Source: Labilibaculum sp. K2S (GTDB lineage: Bacteria; Bacteroidota; Bacteroidia; Bacteroidales; Marinifilaceae). From it: a DNA stretch of 64,000 nt. This document shows, piece after piece, positions 26,900-35,110 of this stretch. Made by a program: the position numbers and the translations under genes. The number at the start of each line of letters is the position of its first letter. Positions within the stretch are counted from its first letter, which is position 1. Location of the stretch: NCBI RefSeq assembly GCF_030372765.1, contig NZ_JAUCMW010000004.1, forward strand, positions 239,323 to 303,322, in the 5' to 3' direction. Under the pieces are notes generated by a model that searched no databases, was not told the DNA's origin, and was given only the letters and a program-made list of their open reading frames with translations.

Positions 26900-27724
26900 T
26901 TAACCTGGAAATTTAGGAAATTTCTGAAAATCAGGATCACGTTTTTCTAGGAATGCATTTTTTCCTTCCTGTGCTTCTTCCATCAGATAATACATCATGG
27001 TTGCATCACCGGCAAATTCCATTAGCCCACGTTGTCCGTCCAACTCAGCATTTAAACCGCGTTTGATCATACGCAATGCCATCGGGCTGCGCATCAGCAT
27101 GGTTTTACACCAGTCAACAGTCTCGTCTTCCAATTGCTCCAAGGGAACCACTTTGTTTACCATTCCCATTTCTTCGGCCTCTTTGGCAGTGTACTGCTTG
27201 CAAAGGAACCAAATTTCGCGGGCTTTTTTCTGGCCTACGTGACGAGCCAAATAAGAAGAACCAAATCCGGCATCGAAACTACCTACTTTTGGTCCGGTTT
27301 GTCCGAATTTCGCATTCTCCGAAGCGATGGTTAAATCACAAACCACGTGCAATACGTGTCCGCCACCAATTGCATATCCATTTACCATGGCAATCACAGG
27401 CTTGGGCATCGAACGAATTGCCTTGTGCAGGTCCAATACATTTAAACGAGGTACACCATGATCATCGATATAACCGCCTACTCCTTTTACATTTTGGTCG
27501 CCACCCGAACAAAAGGCTTTGTCGCCGGTTCCGGTAAACACAATTACACCAATATCGCTGCGTTCGCGGCATATATCCATCGCATCCAACATATCAAAAT
27601 TGGTTTGCGGACGAAATGCATTATAGACCTCTGGTCGGTTGATTGTTATCTTTGCAATCCCTTCGAAAAAATCGAATTTAATGTCTTCGTATTCTTTAAT
27701 GGTAGTCCAGGCTCTGATTGTCAT
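26900..27724 (-). CDS. menB: 1,4-dihydroxy-2-naphthoyl-CoA synthase
   Basis: The 274 residues are a crotonase-fold enzyme that closes the second ring of the naphthoquinone. MenB-specific stretches include [31 protein letters not shown], the oxyanion-hole region [17 protein letters not shown] and [21 protein letters not shown]. The C-terminal [14 protein letters not shown] is also typical. Its ATG overlaps the menD stop (ATGA), so the two are translationally coupled. Confidence 0.96.
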   Translation of the reverse strand: MTIRAWTTIKEYEDIKFDFFEGIAKITINRPEVYNAFRPQTNFDMLDAMDICRERSDIGVIVFTGTGDKAFCSGGDQNVKGVGGYIDDHGVPRLNVLDLHKAIRSMPKPVIAMVNGYAIGGGHVLHVVCDLTIASENAKFGQTGPKVGSFDAGFGSSYLARHVGQKKAREIWFLCKQYTAKEAEEMGMVNKVVPLEQLEDETVDWCKTMLMRSPMALRMIKRGLNAELDGQRGLMEFAGDATMMYYLMEEAQEGKNAFLEKRDPDFQKFPKFPG

Positions 27725-29418
27725 ACCTTTGATTTTATAGTTTTAAAATAATTTATTAATACTTGATCGTTCACCGTTCTGGGTGTTTTTATTTCCAGTA
27801 TTGCCGCACGTTCGTTGGAAGCATAAAAATCTGGAAGCATTTTATTCACGTCCTCTTGATTTTCGGCATAAAAATAATCCAAACCGAATGTTTCAGCCAA
27901 TTTACCGGCTTTGTAATTCTGCACCGTTTCAAAATATTCTTCCAATTCATCTACTCCCGAAGGTCCCGAAATAAAGCGGAAGATTCCTCCTCCTCCATTG
28001 TTTATCAGGATAATTTTAAAATTCGGCTGCAAATATTTATTCCACAATGCATTTGAGTCGTAAAAAAAACTAATATCACCTGTTATCAGCGTGGTTGTTT
28101 TCCCATTCACCAGTGCAGCACCTACTGCCGTGGATGTACATCCATCAATCCCACTGGTTCCGCGATTCGAATTGTAAGTAAGTGTCCCGGATGTTTTAAA
28201 TAGTTGAGCATAGCGTACCACTGAACTATTCGCCAGCTGCAGATTTCCACCTTCGGGAATTGCATGTAATATCTGTTCAAAAGCCTTTAAATCGCTCCAG
28301 TCAATACTCTTCAGATAGTCTGAATGAATTTCCGAAACCTCAGCATCCCTGTATTTCCAACAGTCCGAAAAGGAACTGTCTGATGGCTGTACAAATGGCA
28401 GCAACTGCTTAAAGAAAGCCAATGGCGATACATCGATATGAGAAGTCAAATTTTTAAATGTATCGATAAAATGATCTTCTTTCCCTACAAACCAATGTTC
28501 TTTAGGCTTGTTGTTTCTTAAAAAGGATTTAATCATTTTCGAAACCAAAGGCCCGCCAAAATTAATCAGCAGGTCAGGCTTGAAATGATCTAACTCCTCA
28601 TCCTTAATCGAGCAAATTACCCGATCGATACAAGGCAAAAACTCTTTATTGTAAAGATTCGATACCGATTCTGTAAGAATCACAACATTCTTATTTTGAG
28701 CCAATTCAGCAAGCAATTCATTTAATTCTGCCTGTGGATGCAACAAACCAGCCAGAATTAGGATTTTCTGATTGGAATTCACAATACCCGCAATGGAAGA
28801 AATTGCATCAACACTTAACTCATCAACCGAATTGATTTTCCCAATCACCCGCTCTATAGAATTGGGATAATTTTTCACACCGTAAAGTGGTTCACGCAAA
28901 GGGAAATTAATATGAACAGGCCCTAAACGTCCACTTTGAGCTTTCGATAGTGCCTCGTTCACCATTCGGTTTAAATACCAGCAATCATCGGCATTATTTG
29001 CATCCAACGGCAACTGATAGCTCGCCTTAACAAATTGTCCGAAAACATTTATTTGTGGCAAAGCCTGAGAATCATCTTGTCCGACCCACTCAACCGGCCG
29101 GTCTGCCGAAATAACCACCAAAGGCAGTCTCTGATAAAAAGCTTCGGCAACAGCAGGTCCATAGTTCAGTAAAGCTGTACCCGATGTACAAACCAAACCA
29201 ACCGGTTTTCTGGTTTGTTGGGCAATACCCAATGCAAAATATCCTGCGCTTCTTTCATCAACAATCACCAAACTTTTAATTCGGTCATCTTTAGCAAAGG
29301 AAATACTTAATGGTGCGTTACGGGAACCAGGTGAAACAATCACGTATTCCATTCCTTTCGCCCAGCAGATATCAATCAATTCTTTAACCCCTTTAATATC
29401 CGAGTAATTGCGCTCCAT
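27721..29418 (-). CDS. menD: 2-succinyl-5-enolpyruvyl-6-hydroxy-3-cyclohexene-1-carboxylate synthase
   Basis: The 565 residues form a thiamine-diphosphate enzyme that joins isochorismate and 2-oxoglutarate. The N-terminal domain shows [15 protein letters not shown] and [14 protein letters not shown] with the catalytic Glu region, followed by [17 protein letters not shown]. The ThDP/metal-binding region near the C terminus is [16 protein letters not shown] followed by [14 protein letters not shown]. Length is normal. The gene lies between menF (99-base gap) and menB (4-base overlap). Confidence 0.95.
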   Translation of the reverse strand: MERNYSDIKGVKELIDICWAKGMEYVIVSPGSRNAPLSISFAKDDRIKSLVIVDERSAGYFALGIAQQTRKPVGLVCTSGTALLNYGPAVAEAFYQRLPLVVISADRPVEWVGQDDSQALPQINVFGQFVKASYQLPLDANNADDCWYLNRMVNEALSKAQSGRLGPVHINFPLREPLYGVKNYPNSIERVIGKINSVDELSVDAISSIAGIVNSNQKILILAGLLHPQAELNELLAELAQNKNVVILTESVSNLYNKEFLPCIDRVICSIKDEELDHFKPDLLINFGGPLVSKMIKSFLRNNKPKEHWFVGKEDHFIDTFKNLTSHIDVSPLAFFKQLLPFVQPSDSSFSDCWKYRDAEVSEIHSDYLKSIDWSDLKAFEQILHAIPEGGNLQLANSSVVRYAQLFKTSGTLTYNSNRGTSGIDGCTSTAVGAALVNGKTTTLITGDISFFYDSNALWNKYLQPNFKIILINNGGGGIFRFISGPSGVDELEEYFETVQNYKAGKLAETFGLDYFYAENQEDVNKMLPDFYASNERAAILEIKTPRTVNDQVLINYFKTIKSKV

Positions 29419-29517
29419 ATCATCTATTTTTCTTGTTCTATACGAGAATACACAAAAGCAAAAATTGCATTTTAAATGTATGTTTGCTCAAATTTATAAT
29501 AATTTATTGGGCTTGCC

Positions 29518-30639
29518 TTACGAACGAATCACATTCAGCAAGGTTTGAGCTTTTAAACAGGTTTCCTCCCATTCTTTTTCAGGAATTGAATCAGCAGTAA
29601 TTCCTCCGCCAACAAAAAGAGCCATTTGATTGTCAAGCACTTTCATACTTCGCAGATTTACAAAAAGTGAAATTGATCCGTTCGATTCTATTGGCCCCAA
29701 ATAACCGGCATAATACTCTCTGTCATGTTCCTCAATTTCCCGAATTAGTTCCAGAGCCTTATTTTTTGGCAATCCGCAAACGGCCGGAGTTGGATGAAGA
29801 TCTTGTACCAAATTTGACAACTGATGGAAATTCATACCCAATGACAGCAGATAAGTTGTTTTTAGATGAACAACATTTCCTGCCTGAGATGTTACCGGAC
29901 CTGTTCGTTTGTATTTGGTTAGATTGTGATTCTTAAAAACGTTTTCAATATACGAACTTACCAAAGCCTGTTCGTGCACCTCTTTTTGCGCCCATTTAAT
30001 CTGATCGGTAATTCTACCTGCAAGCTTTTGAGTTCCTGCCAAAGCAACAGTTTCAACAGCATTATTTTTTGAAGACAATAAGGTTTCGGGACTAGCTCCA
30101 ATCCACGTTCCCACTTTGGGTACCGACACCAAAAATACAAATGCAGAATCGTAAGTTTCTGATAATTTCAAAAAGGATTCAACGGCACAATCCATTCCCA
30201 TTCCCTCTAAAATTTGAATTCGGGATAAAATAACCTTCTCCAACTTGAACTGTTTCAAGTCATTAATCATTTTAGAAATCTGATTAAAATACAAAGCATG
30301 TGAACTTTCCAAACTCATATCAGCCAACAATTTTTCGTCCTTTTCGGGATAATACGATTCCAACAATTGAATAGAATCTGAATCAATTTCTGAAGCCTGC
30401 AAATGAATATCACTTCGTACGAACCATGATTTATGCTTGTTTTCTCCATCGAATGGAGAAAACACAAAACCATTTTCTCCTTCCAAATCCGATAGAAGTT
30501 GATAATCTTTCAAATCCTGATCGGTTTGAACTCCTATTTGAATCATCCCTGATTTGGGCAACTGGTAAGCGAAAAAGGGGAAGTTATTCTGCAAACAGCA
30601 GCTTAAGAAAGAAGACAGCTCATTTCTATTTTCCACCAT
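29518..30639 (-). CDS. menF: isochorismate synthase
   Basis: The 373 residues are a chorismate-using enzyme of the MenF/EntC type; EntC-like proteins of this size lack the longer MenF N terminus. The catalytic region reads KVILSRIQILEG, WIGASPETLL, VETVALAGTQKL, then the metal-binding HLKTTYLLSLG, and HPTPAVCGLPKNKALELIREIEEHDREYYAGYLG. It makes isochorismate for MenD, the next gene. It overlaps the hotdog thioesterase gene by 14 bases. Confidence 0.93.
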   Translation of the reverse strand: MVENRNELSSFLSCCLQNNFPFFAYQLPKSGMIQIGVQTDQDLKDYQLLSDLEGENGFVFSPFDGENKHKSWFVRSDIHLQASEIDSDSIQLLESYYPEKDEKLLADMSLESSHALYFNQISKMINDLKQFKLEKVILSRIQILEGMGMDCAVESFLKLSETYDSAFVFLVSVPKVGTWIGASPETLLSSKNNAVETVALAGTQKLAGRITDQIKWAQKEVHEQALVSSYIENVFKNHNLTKYKRTGPVTSQAGNVVHLKTTYLLSLGMNFHQLSNLVQDLHPTPAVCGLPKNKALELIREIEEHDREYYAGYLGPIESNGSISLFVNLRSMKVLDNQMALFVGGGITADSIPEKEWEETCLKAQTLLNVIRS

Positions 30640-31057
30640 TCTGTTTCTTTAAAATAATATTGGTTATCCGACACACAGAAATCAACTTTTCCTGTTCATT
30701 TAGAATATTCACTTCAACTATGTGAGTCATACTTCCTTTATGGATAAAATGTGCTTTTGCGGTAACTGTTCCTGTTCTAATACTTCGAATGTGATTCGCA
30801 TTAATCTCCATCCCTTTCACTTCATATTTTTTTATATCAGTTTTTATTACTGATAAAGCACTCCCAACCGACTCGGCCAAAGCAAGTGTTGCTCCGCCAT
30901 GAAGAATTTTCATAGGTTGCCAATGATTTGGTGTTACCGGCATTTCTGCAACCAAATAGTTTTCTCCTACTTCGGTGTAAGTAATACCCAAGTGCTCCAT
31001 CAAAGTATCTGAGCACATCTTATTCAATACGTCAAGTGTATCTATTTCGTTGATCAT
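30626..31057 (-). CDS. hotdog thioesterase, probable DHNA-CoA thioesterase
   Basis: The protein has 143 residues from the ATG at 31057; an upstream start at 31087 would add ten unconvincing residues. It is a 4HBT/PaaI-type hotdog enzyme: MPVTPNHWQPMKILHGGATLALAESVGSALS contains the HGG turn and the catalytic Glu helix. Because it overlaps menF and leads the menF-menD-menB run, I infer that it is the MenI activity that hydrolyses 1,4-dihydroxy-2-naphthoyl-CoA. The symbol is withheld since the specificity is judged from context only. Confidence 0.8.
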   Translation of the reverse strand: MINEIDTLDVLNKMCSDTLMEHLGITYTEVGENYLVAEMPVTPNHWQPMKILHGGATLALAESVGSALSVIKTDIKKYEVKGMEINANHIRSIRTGTVTAKAHFIHKGSMTHIVEVNILNEQEKLISVCRITNIILKKQNGGK

Positions 31058-31154
31058 TTTACAAAAATAATATAATCTGCTATTCAAAAAAAATAAAGAA
31101 AATCTTTCCTTGATTCATATTCCTGATTAACTAAATCAAGAAGAAAATAGTGTA

Positions 31155-31184
31155 CAAAAAAAGCTCAACATTACATTGAGCTTT
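31155..31184 (-). terminator. intrinsic terminator of the cold-shock gene
   Basis: AAAGCTCAA (31160-31168) pairs with TTGAGCTTT (31176-31184). On the minus strand a T-run follows (A-run at 31156-31162). Confidence 0.8.
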
Positions 31185-31210
31185 ACTAAGGAAAAATATT
31201 TTATTCTGAT

Positions 31211-31402
31211 TTAGTCAATTTTTACATTAACTGCATTCATCCCTTTTTTTCCCTCTACAACGTCAAAAGTCACTTTATCATCCTGATCAATTTTGTCAAT
31301 TAATCCTGTTACATGAACAAAGATGTCTTCTCCTGTTTCGCTGTTTTTAATGAATCCAAATCCCTTAGATTCGTTAAAAAATTTTACTGTACCTGTAGGC
31401 AT
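31211..31402 (-). CDS. cold-shock domain protein (CspA family)
   Basis: The 63 residues are a single cold-shock domain. Both RNA-binding motifs are present: RNP1 as KGFGFI and RNP2 as DIFVHVT. Such proteins bind single-stranded RNA and DNA and melt secondary structure in the cytoplasm. The gene is monocistronic, with a promoter at 31432-31461 and its own terminator. It is divergent from the asnA leader region; whether it influences the hairpins there is unknown. Confidence 0.95.
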   Translation of the reverse strand: MPTGTVKFFNESKGFGFIKNSETGEDIFVHVTGLIDKIDQDDKVTFDVVEGKKGMNAVNVKID

Positions 31403-31431
31403 TACTTAAAAAATTTTAGATTATTATAAAG

Positions 31432-31461
31432 TAAATGTACGTAATTTGAATTAATCTCAAA
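31432..31461 (-). promoter_or_regulatory. probable promoter of the cold-shock gene
   Basis: On the minus strand TTTG (31458-31461) is followed after 18 bases by TACATTTA (31432-31439), one base off the -7 consensus and one base short in spacing. The ATG lies 29 bases downstream. Confidence 0.45.
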
Positions 31462-31573
31462 ATTATTCTTTTAAAATTTTAAAATAAATTTGCATTAGTA
31501 TATACAACTACATAACAAGACATAACCTACGCTAATCAAACAAAATCTATTTCTTTAAAAACGACAGTCATTT

Positions 31574-31604
31574 TTTGTTCCTTAAAAAAAAACACCTACT
31601 TTAG
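31574..31604 (+). promoter_or_regulatory. Bacteroidota-type promoter of the asnA leader
   Basis: TTTG at 31574-31577 and TACTTTAG at 31597-31604 are exactly 19 bases apart, matching TTTG-N19-TAnnTTTG with one mismatch. Expected transcription start is near 31611, about 14 bases before the first leader ATG and 316 bases before asnA. Confidence 0.65.
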
Positions 31605-31624
31605 CCACTGCTAATAATAAAAAA

Positions 31625-31702
31625 ATGAGCCAAAAATTTAATATCAATAATCTTTTCAATAATTTGATGAATAATTATTCATTGAAACCGGGAAGCTTAT
31701 AG
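31625..31702 (+). CDS. asnA leader peptide 1 (Asn-rich)
   Basis: This is a 25-codon reading frame with seven Asn codons, mostly as pairs (codons 6, 8, 9, 12, 13, 16 and 17). It starts 14 bases after the expected transcription start. Its last codons (31690-31698, GGGAAGCTT) can pair with the 5' arm of the terminator at 31727-31736, so ribosome position decides which hairpin forms. If tRNA-Asn is short, a ribosome held at codons 16-17 leaves the arm free and blocks the terminator. If Asn is plentiful, the ribosome reaches the stop at 31700 and covers the arm. The frame precedes the asparagine synthetase gene, which gives the Asn codons a clear meaning. The peptide itself probably has no function. 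Confidence 0.8.
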   Translation: MSQKFNINNLFNNLMNNYSLKPGSL

Positions 31703-31756
31703 AATTAATCAAGATATTCAATAGTTAAGCCTTCCCTAATCGGGAAGGCTTTTTTT
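31690..31756 (+). promoter_or_regulatory. attenuator 1 of asnA (antiterminator arm plus terminator)
   Basis: Terminator: AAGCCTTCCC (31727-31736) pairs perfectly with GGGAAGGCTT (31742-31751), five-base loop, then T to 31756. Competing arm: GGGAAGCTT at 31690-31698 differs from the 3' terminator arm by one missing G, so it can pair with the same 5' arm. Fourteen bases separate the last Asn codon from this arm, about the reach of a stalled ribosome. Confidence 0.8.
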
Positions 31757-31766
31757 ATATAAAATA

Positions 31767-31820
31767 ATGGATAAACAATTTAAAAATAATAACAACAATA
31801 ATAATTCTCGTCCAGAGTGA
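31767..31820 (+). CDS. asnA leader peptide 2 (seven consecutive Asn codons)
   Basis: This is a 17-codon frame in which codons 7-13 are all Asn (five AAT and two AAC), then Ser-Arg-Pro-Glu and TGA at 31818-31820. It begins 10 bases after the T-run of the first attenuator. The end of the frame overlaps an antiterminator arm (31819-31826), with 13 bases between the last Asn codon and the arm. It repeats the design of leader 1 with unrelated bases, which argues against chance and against a simple duplication. The run of seven Asn codons should make it highly sensitive to charged tRNA-Asn. Confidence 0.85.
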   Translation: MDKQFKNNNNNNNSRPE

Positions 31821-31878
31821 GAAAGGATATTGTTATACATATTTCAGCCTTTCTCATCAACGAGAAAGGCTTTTTTTT
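31819..31878 (+). promoter_or_regulatory. attenuator 2 of asnA (antiterminator arm plus terminator)
   Basis: Terminator: AGCCTTTCTC (31846-31855) pairs perfectly with GAGAAAGGCT (31862-31871), loop ATCAAC, then seven more T to 31878. Competing arm: GAGAAAGG at 31819-31826, starting inside the leader stop codon, pairs with CCTTTCTC of the terminator 5' arm. asnA starts 48 bases after the T-run. Confidence 0.82.
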
Positions 31879-31926
31879 GAATCAATTTAACCAGAGGAAA
31901 AACCTCACTATCAAAATTTTTAACAA

Positions 31927-32964
31927 ATGGAAAACTTATTTATCCCAAAAGATTACCACAGTACATTGGATCTTGAAACAACCGAAAAAGCAATTAAATT
32001 TATTAAAGATCAATTTCAATTGCATTTATCAGCAGAATTAAAGCTGCGCAGAGTAACTGCTCCAATGATTGTTATGAAAGGAACAGGACTTAATGATGAT
32101 TTAAATGGTATTGAACGCCCTGTTGCATTTCCAATTAAAGGATTGGAAGATCAAACCGCAGAAGTTGTTCATTCTCTTGCGAAGTGGAAACGCTTTATGC
32201 TGGGAAAACTTGATATTCCTGTAGGTAAAGGCATCTACACGGATATGAATGCTCTTCGTCCTGATGAAGTTTTTACCAACATTCACTCTATTTATGTGGA
32301 TCAATGGGATTGGGAAAAATCAATAGCAAAAGCCGAACGAAATCTTACTTTCTTAAAGAAAACCGTAAAGCAAATTTATGCTTCGCTTAAAAGAACTGAA
32401 TATATTCTAAGCGAGTACTATTCACCTCTTAAGCCATTTTTACCCGAAGAAATAACATTTATTCATTCTGAAGATTTATTAAAGCAATACCCAAATCTTA
32501 GTCCGAAAGAAAGAGAAGGAAAAGTTACCAAAGAATTTGGCGCAGTATTTATTATTGGCATTGGAGGTGAACTTGCAAACGGAGAACCGCATGATGGAAG
32601 AGCTCCCGACTACGATGATTGGACAACACCAAGCACAAACGGATATCATGGTTTAAATGGTGATATCTTGCTTTGGAATCCTGTACTTGAACAATCGTTC
32701 GAGATTTCTTCAATGGGAATACGAGTTGATGAAGAAGCTCTAAAGCTGCAATTAAAAATTAGTGGTGAGGAAAAAAGAAAAGATCTCATGTTTCACAAAA
32801 AACTACTGGCAGGAAAACTTCCATATTCAATTGGCGGTGGAATCGGACAATCACGCTTGTGTATGTTTCTGTTAAGAAAAGCTCATATCGGGGAAGTACA
32901 ATCAAGTATTTGGCCGGATGAATTAAGGGATGCCAGTAAAAAAGCAGGAATTATATTCCTGTAA
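31927..32964 (+). CDS. asnA: aspartate--ammonia ligase (asparagine synthetase A)
   Basis: The 345 residues match the ammonia-dependent AsnA enzyme, a class II aminoacyl-tRNA-synthetase-like fold. Visible features are VTAPMIVMKGTGLNDDLNGIERPVAF, the central YTDMNALRPDE and VDQWDWEKSI segments, the ATP-binding GILWNP-type stretch (here DILLWNPVLEQSFEISSMGIRVD), and the C-terminal LPYSIGGGIGQSRLCMFLL. It makes asparagine from aspartate, ammonia and ATP. Two tandem Asn-coding attenuators precede it, so its transcription should respond to asparagine charging. A terminator follows at 32983-33012, so it is transcribed alone. Confidence 0.96.
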   Translation: MENLFIPKDYHSTLDLETTEKAIKFIKDQFQLHLSAELKLRRVTAPMIVMKGTGLNDDLNGIERPVAFPIKGLEDQTAEVVHSLAKWKRFMLGKLDIPVGKGIYTDMNALRPDEVFTNIHSIYVDQWDWEKSIAKAERNLTFLKKTVKQIYASLKRTEYILSEYYSPLKPFLPEEITFIHSEDLLKQYPNLSPKEREGKVTKEFGAVFIIGIGGELANGEPHDGRAPDYDDWTTPSTNGYHGLNGDILLWNPVLEQSFEISSMGIRVDEEALKLQLKISGEEKRKDLMFHKKLLAGKLPYSIGGGIGQSRLCMFLLRKAHIGEVQSSIWPDELRDASKKAGIIFL

Positions 32965-32982
32965 ATCAATGTTATAATTCAC

Positions 32983-33012
32983 AAAAGAGTCCTTTGTTTT
33001 GGACTCTTTTTT
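32983..33012 (+). terminator. intrinsic terminator of asnA
   Basis: AAAAGAGTCC (32983-32992) pairs with GGACTCTTTT (33001-33010), eight-base loop, then T. Confidence 0.88.
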
Positions 33013-33094
33013 CATCTCTCCCAATGAAAATTTATTATCTTTAGTAAATGTATTACCACACAAAACAAACAATTGCTAACTAAACATTTACATT

Positions 33095-33619
33095 ATGAAA
33101 ATCTTGCTTTATATTCTACTTGGAATTGGACTGCTTGTGGCTATCCTTCATTTTATAGCTCCTAAAACCTATCGTGTTGAACGAAAAATTATTGTTTCAA
33201 CAAATATCGACACGGTTTTCAAAAGTCTTTGCTCTCTTAAAGACCAGCAAGTATGGTCACCATGGGGCTCTAAAGACCCCGAAATGATTGTTGAATACAA
33301 TGGTACTGACGGTGAGCTTGGTTCATCAACTCATTGGATAGGAAATAAAGAAATTGGAGAAGGCGAACAGGAAATTACAAAAATAGAACCGACCTCTTAT
33401 ATTGAAACAGAACTTCGCTTTCTGAAACCATTTGAATCAACCAGCATTGGTTTTTTTACAATCAGGCAAGTAGACGAAGGAACTGAAGTTACCTGGGGAT
33501 TTAAAGGTAATAATACATTTCCAACAACCTTGATGATGGTATTTATGGATATTGATAAAGCCATTGGACCGGATTTCGAAAAGGGATTGGCTGATTTCAA
33601 ATTATTCATTGAAAAGTAG
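33095..33619 (+). CDS. SRPBCC family protein with N-terminal membrane anchor
   Basis: The 174 residues start with a hydrophobic helix (about 1-22). A START/SRPBCC-like fold follows: YRVERKIIVSTNIDTVFKSLCSLKDQQVWSPWG is the typical first strand and helix, and the C-terminal helix is FEKGLADFKLFI. This fold binds small hydrophobic ligands, and related proteins are listed as polyketide cyclase/dehydrase-like. The ligand is unknown. A second, shorter relative begins four bases after its stop, so the two form an operon. Confidence 0.8.
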   Translation: MKILLYILLGIGLLVAILHFIAPKTYRVERKIIVSTNIDTVFKSLCSLKDQQVWSPWGSKDPEMIVEYNGTDGELGSSTHWIGNKEIGEGEQEITKIEPTSYIETELRFLKPFESTSIGFFTIRQVDEGTEVTWGFKGNNTFPTTLMMVFMDIDKAIGPDFEKGLADFKLFIEK

Positions 33620-33623
33620 ATTC

Positions 33624-34181
33624 ATGAAAATGATTAAAAAGACGGGCATTATACTGCTTATTGTATTCCTTGCCTTTGTTGCTCTAGGTCTTTTTCTAAA
33701 CAAACAAGAATATACACTTGAAACAGAAATAAATCGCCCGGTAGAAGAGGTTTTTCAATTATTCAATGATCACAACCGACTTTCGGAGTGGTTGACTGAA
33801 GTGAAAAGTTTTGAATCAATTGCCGAAACTGAAGATAAAGTTGGCAGTAAATACAAAGTGATGGTTGACAATGATGGTAAAATTGCAGAATTAATTGAAA
33901 CCTTAACCGGCTACAAAGAAAACGAAATGCTTGAAATGGATTTTACAGCAGGATGGATGCACAAATACAATCATTTTACGTTCGAAAAGTCGAATAACGG
34001 CACCAAAATAATTGCTAAGTATTCTATCGAAGGAACCAATCCATTTGCCAAATCGCTGTTCTTATTTTTCACCAAAATTTTTCAGGAAATTGATTCAACC
34101 AATTTGTCTCGGTTTAAAACTTTTGCTGAGAAACAACCTATACTTATTGCACCAACAAACGAAATTGAAATTGTTAACTAA
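33624..34181 (+). CDS. SRPBCC family protein with N-terminal membrane anchor
   Basis: The protein has 185 residues from the ATG at 33624; the frame is open further upstream but there it overlaps the previous gene. It is a paralogue of its neighbour: a membrane helix (about 5-22), then YTLETEINRPVEEVFQLFNDHNRLSEWLTEVKSFE and later strands such as MLEMDFTAGWMHKYNHFTFE. Both genes together suggest two related binding proteins at the membrane face. The ligand is unknown. Confidence 0.8.
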   Translation: MKMIKKTGIILLIVFLAFVALGLFLNKQEYTLETEINRPVEEVFQLFNDHNRLSEWLTEVKSFESIAETEDKVGSKYKVMVDNDGKIAELIETLTGYKENEMLEMDFTAGWMHKYNHFTFEKSNNGTKIIAKYSIEGTNPFAKSLFLFFTKIFQEIDSTNLSRFKTFAEKQPILIAPTNEIEIVN

Positions 34182-34194
34182 AAACTCAAATATC

Positions 34195-34410
34195 ATGAAA
34201 AAAAATATGGGAAAAACAGATCGGATACTAAGAATCATTATCACACTTATTTTAGCGACTCTGTATTTTACAGATGTGATTACCGGAACAATAGGAATAG
34301 TTGTATTGGTATTTGCTGGAATAATGTTTCTGACTAGTCTTATTGGCAATTGTCCTCCTTACGGACTTTTCGGCATTAATACCTGCAAAATTGAAGAGCA
34401 AAAAAAATAA
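34195..34410 (+). CDS. DUF2892 small membrane protein
   Basis: The 71 residues match the DUF2892 (YgaP C-terminal-like) family: MGKTDRILRIIITLILATLYF, two membrane helices, then GNCPPYGLFGINTC. The gene begins 13 bases after the SRPBCC gene, so it is the last member of that operon, and a terminator follows. In other proteins the domain anchors a rhodanese to the membrane; here it stands alone. Function is unknown. Confidence 0.85.
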   Translation: MKKNMGKTDRILRIIITLILATLYFTDVITGTIGIVVLVFAGIMFLTSLIGNCPPYGLFGINTCKIEEQKK

Positions 34411-34431
34411 AATCACCTGCAAAAAAGAGAC

Positions 34432-34462
34432 ATCCCTGAAGAAAATTCTTCGGGGATTTTTA
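34432..34462 (+). terminator. intrinsic terminator after the DUF2892 gene
   Basis: ATCCCTGAAGAA (34432-34443) pairs with TTCTTCGGGGAT (34446-34457) with one wobble, then a T-run. Confidence 0.75.
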
Positions 34463-34675
34463 ATGTTTTTTTTATCAACTTAAATGCTGTCCTAAAAACG
34501 AGAACCCAAATATTATTTTCTCAATAAAATGAGAACAAATCATCACCTAATTTATAACCAATAAGCTCAAAAACATCTTGAAAAGCATTTAAATCCTTCT
34601 TATATTTAAAGATATAATTCTGCAATTGAAGATAGAGTTAAGATAACAGTAAAGTAAAAGAACCTCAGCGCTAAA

Positions 34676-35047
34676 ATGAGAAGAGATCAGGAGAAAGACA
34701 AGATAGCCTACTGCGGAGTTAACTGCTCAACTTGCCCTGCTTATGTGGCAACACAAAAAGATCAGGACAATGTGCGAATTAAAATTGCAAAGCTTTGGTC
34801 TGACCAGGAAAACCAATACGATGCCTGTGAAATAACCTGCAAAGGATGCCATGAACCCTGGGGAAAAAAATTTCGCCATTGTGCAGAATGCCAGGTAAGG
34901 GCTTGTGCCCGAAAGAAATTCTACTCAACCTGTGCAGAATGTTCCGAATATCCTTGCAGTAAGTTAAATGATCTGCTTCAAACTCTTGACGAAAAAATAT
35001 CCAGAATAGACCTGGATGAACTGAGACGTAATAATAAAGCGGGTTAA
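34676..35047 (+). CDS. DUF3795 cysteine-rich protein
   Basis: The 123 residues carry the DUF3795 pattern: IAYCGVNCSTCPAYVAT near the N terminus, CKGCHEPWG in the middle, then CAECQVRACARKK and CAECSEYPCSKL. About a dozen cysteines in paired motifs point to metal or Fe-S binding. Function is unknown; the family is widespread in anaerobes. The terminator stem includes its last codons. Confidence 0.85.
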   Translation: MRRDQEKDKIAYCGVNCSTCPAYVATQKDQDNVRIKIAKLWSDQENQYDACEITCKGCHEPWGKKFRHCAECQVRACARKKFYSTCAECSEYPCSKLNDLLQTLDEKISRIDLDELRRNNKAG

Positions 35048-35059
35048 TTCCCGCTTTTT
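35036..35059 (+). terminator. intrinsic terminator overlapping the DUF3795 stop
   Basis: AAAGCGGG (35036-35043) pairs with CCCGCTTT (35050-35057), and the TAA stop lies in the loop. A short T-run follows. Confidence 0.85.
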
Positions 35060-35110
35060 CTCTATAATTAAATTTAAGTTGCTTCCATTCAAATACTCTA
35101 AATCAACAAC

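Noticed and set aside
27076..27537. 153-codon plus-strand frame inside menB
   Set aside because: It is antisense to the well-supported menB gene and has no protein-like pattern.
31817..32041. 74-codon plus-strand frame across attenuator 2 and the asnA start
   Set aside because: It runs through the terminator hairpin in another frame than asnA and has no plausible start signal; the leader and asnA explain the region.
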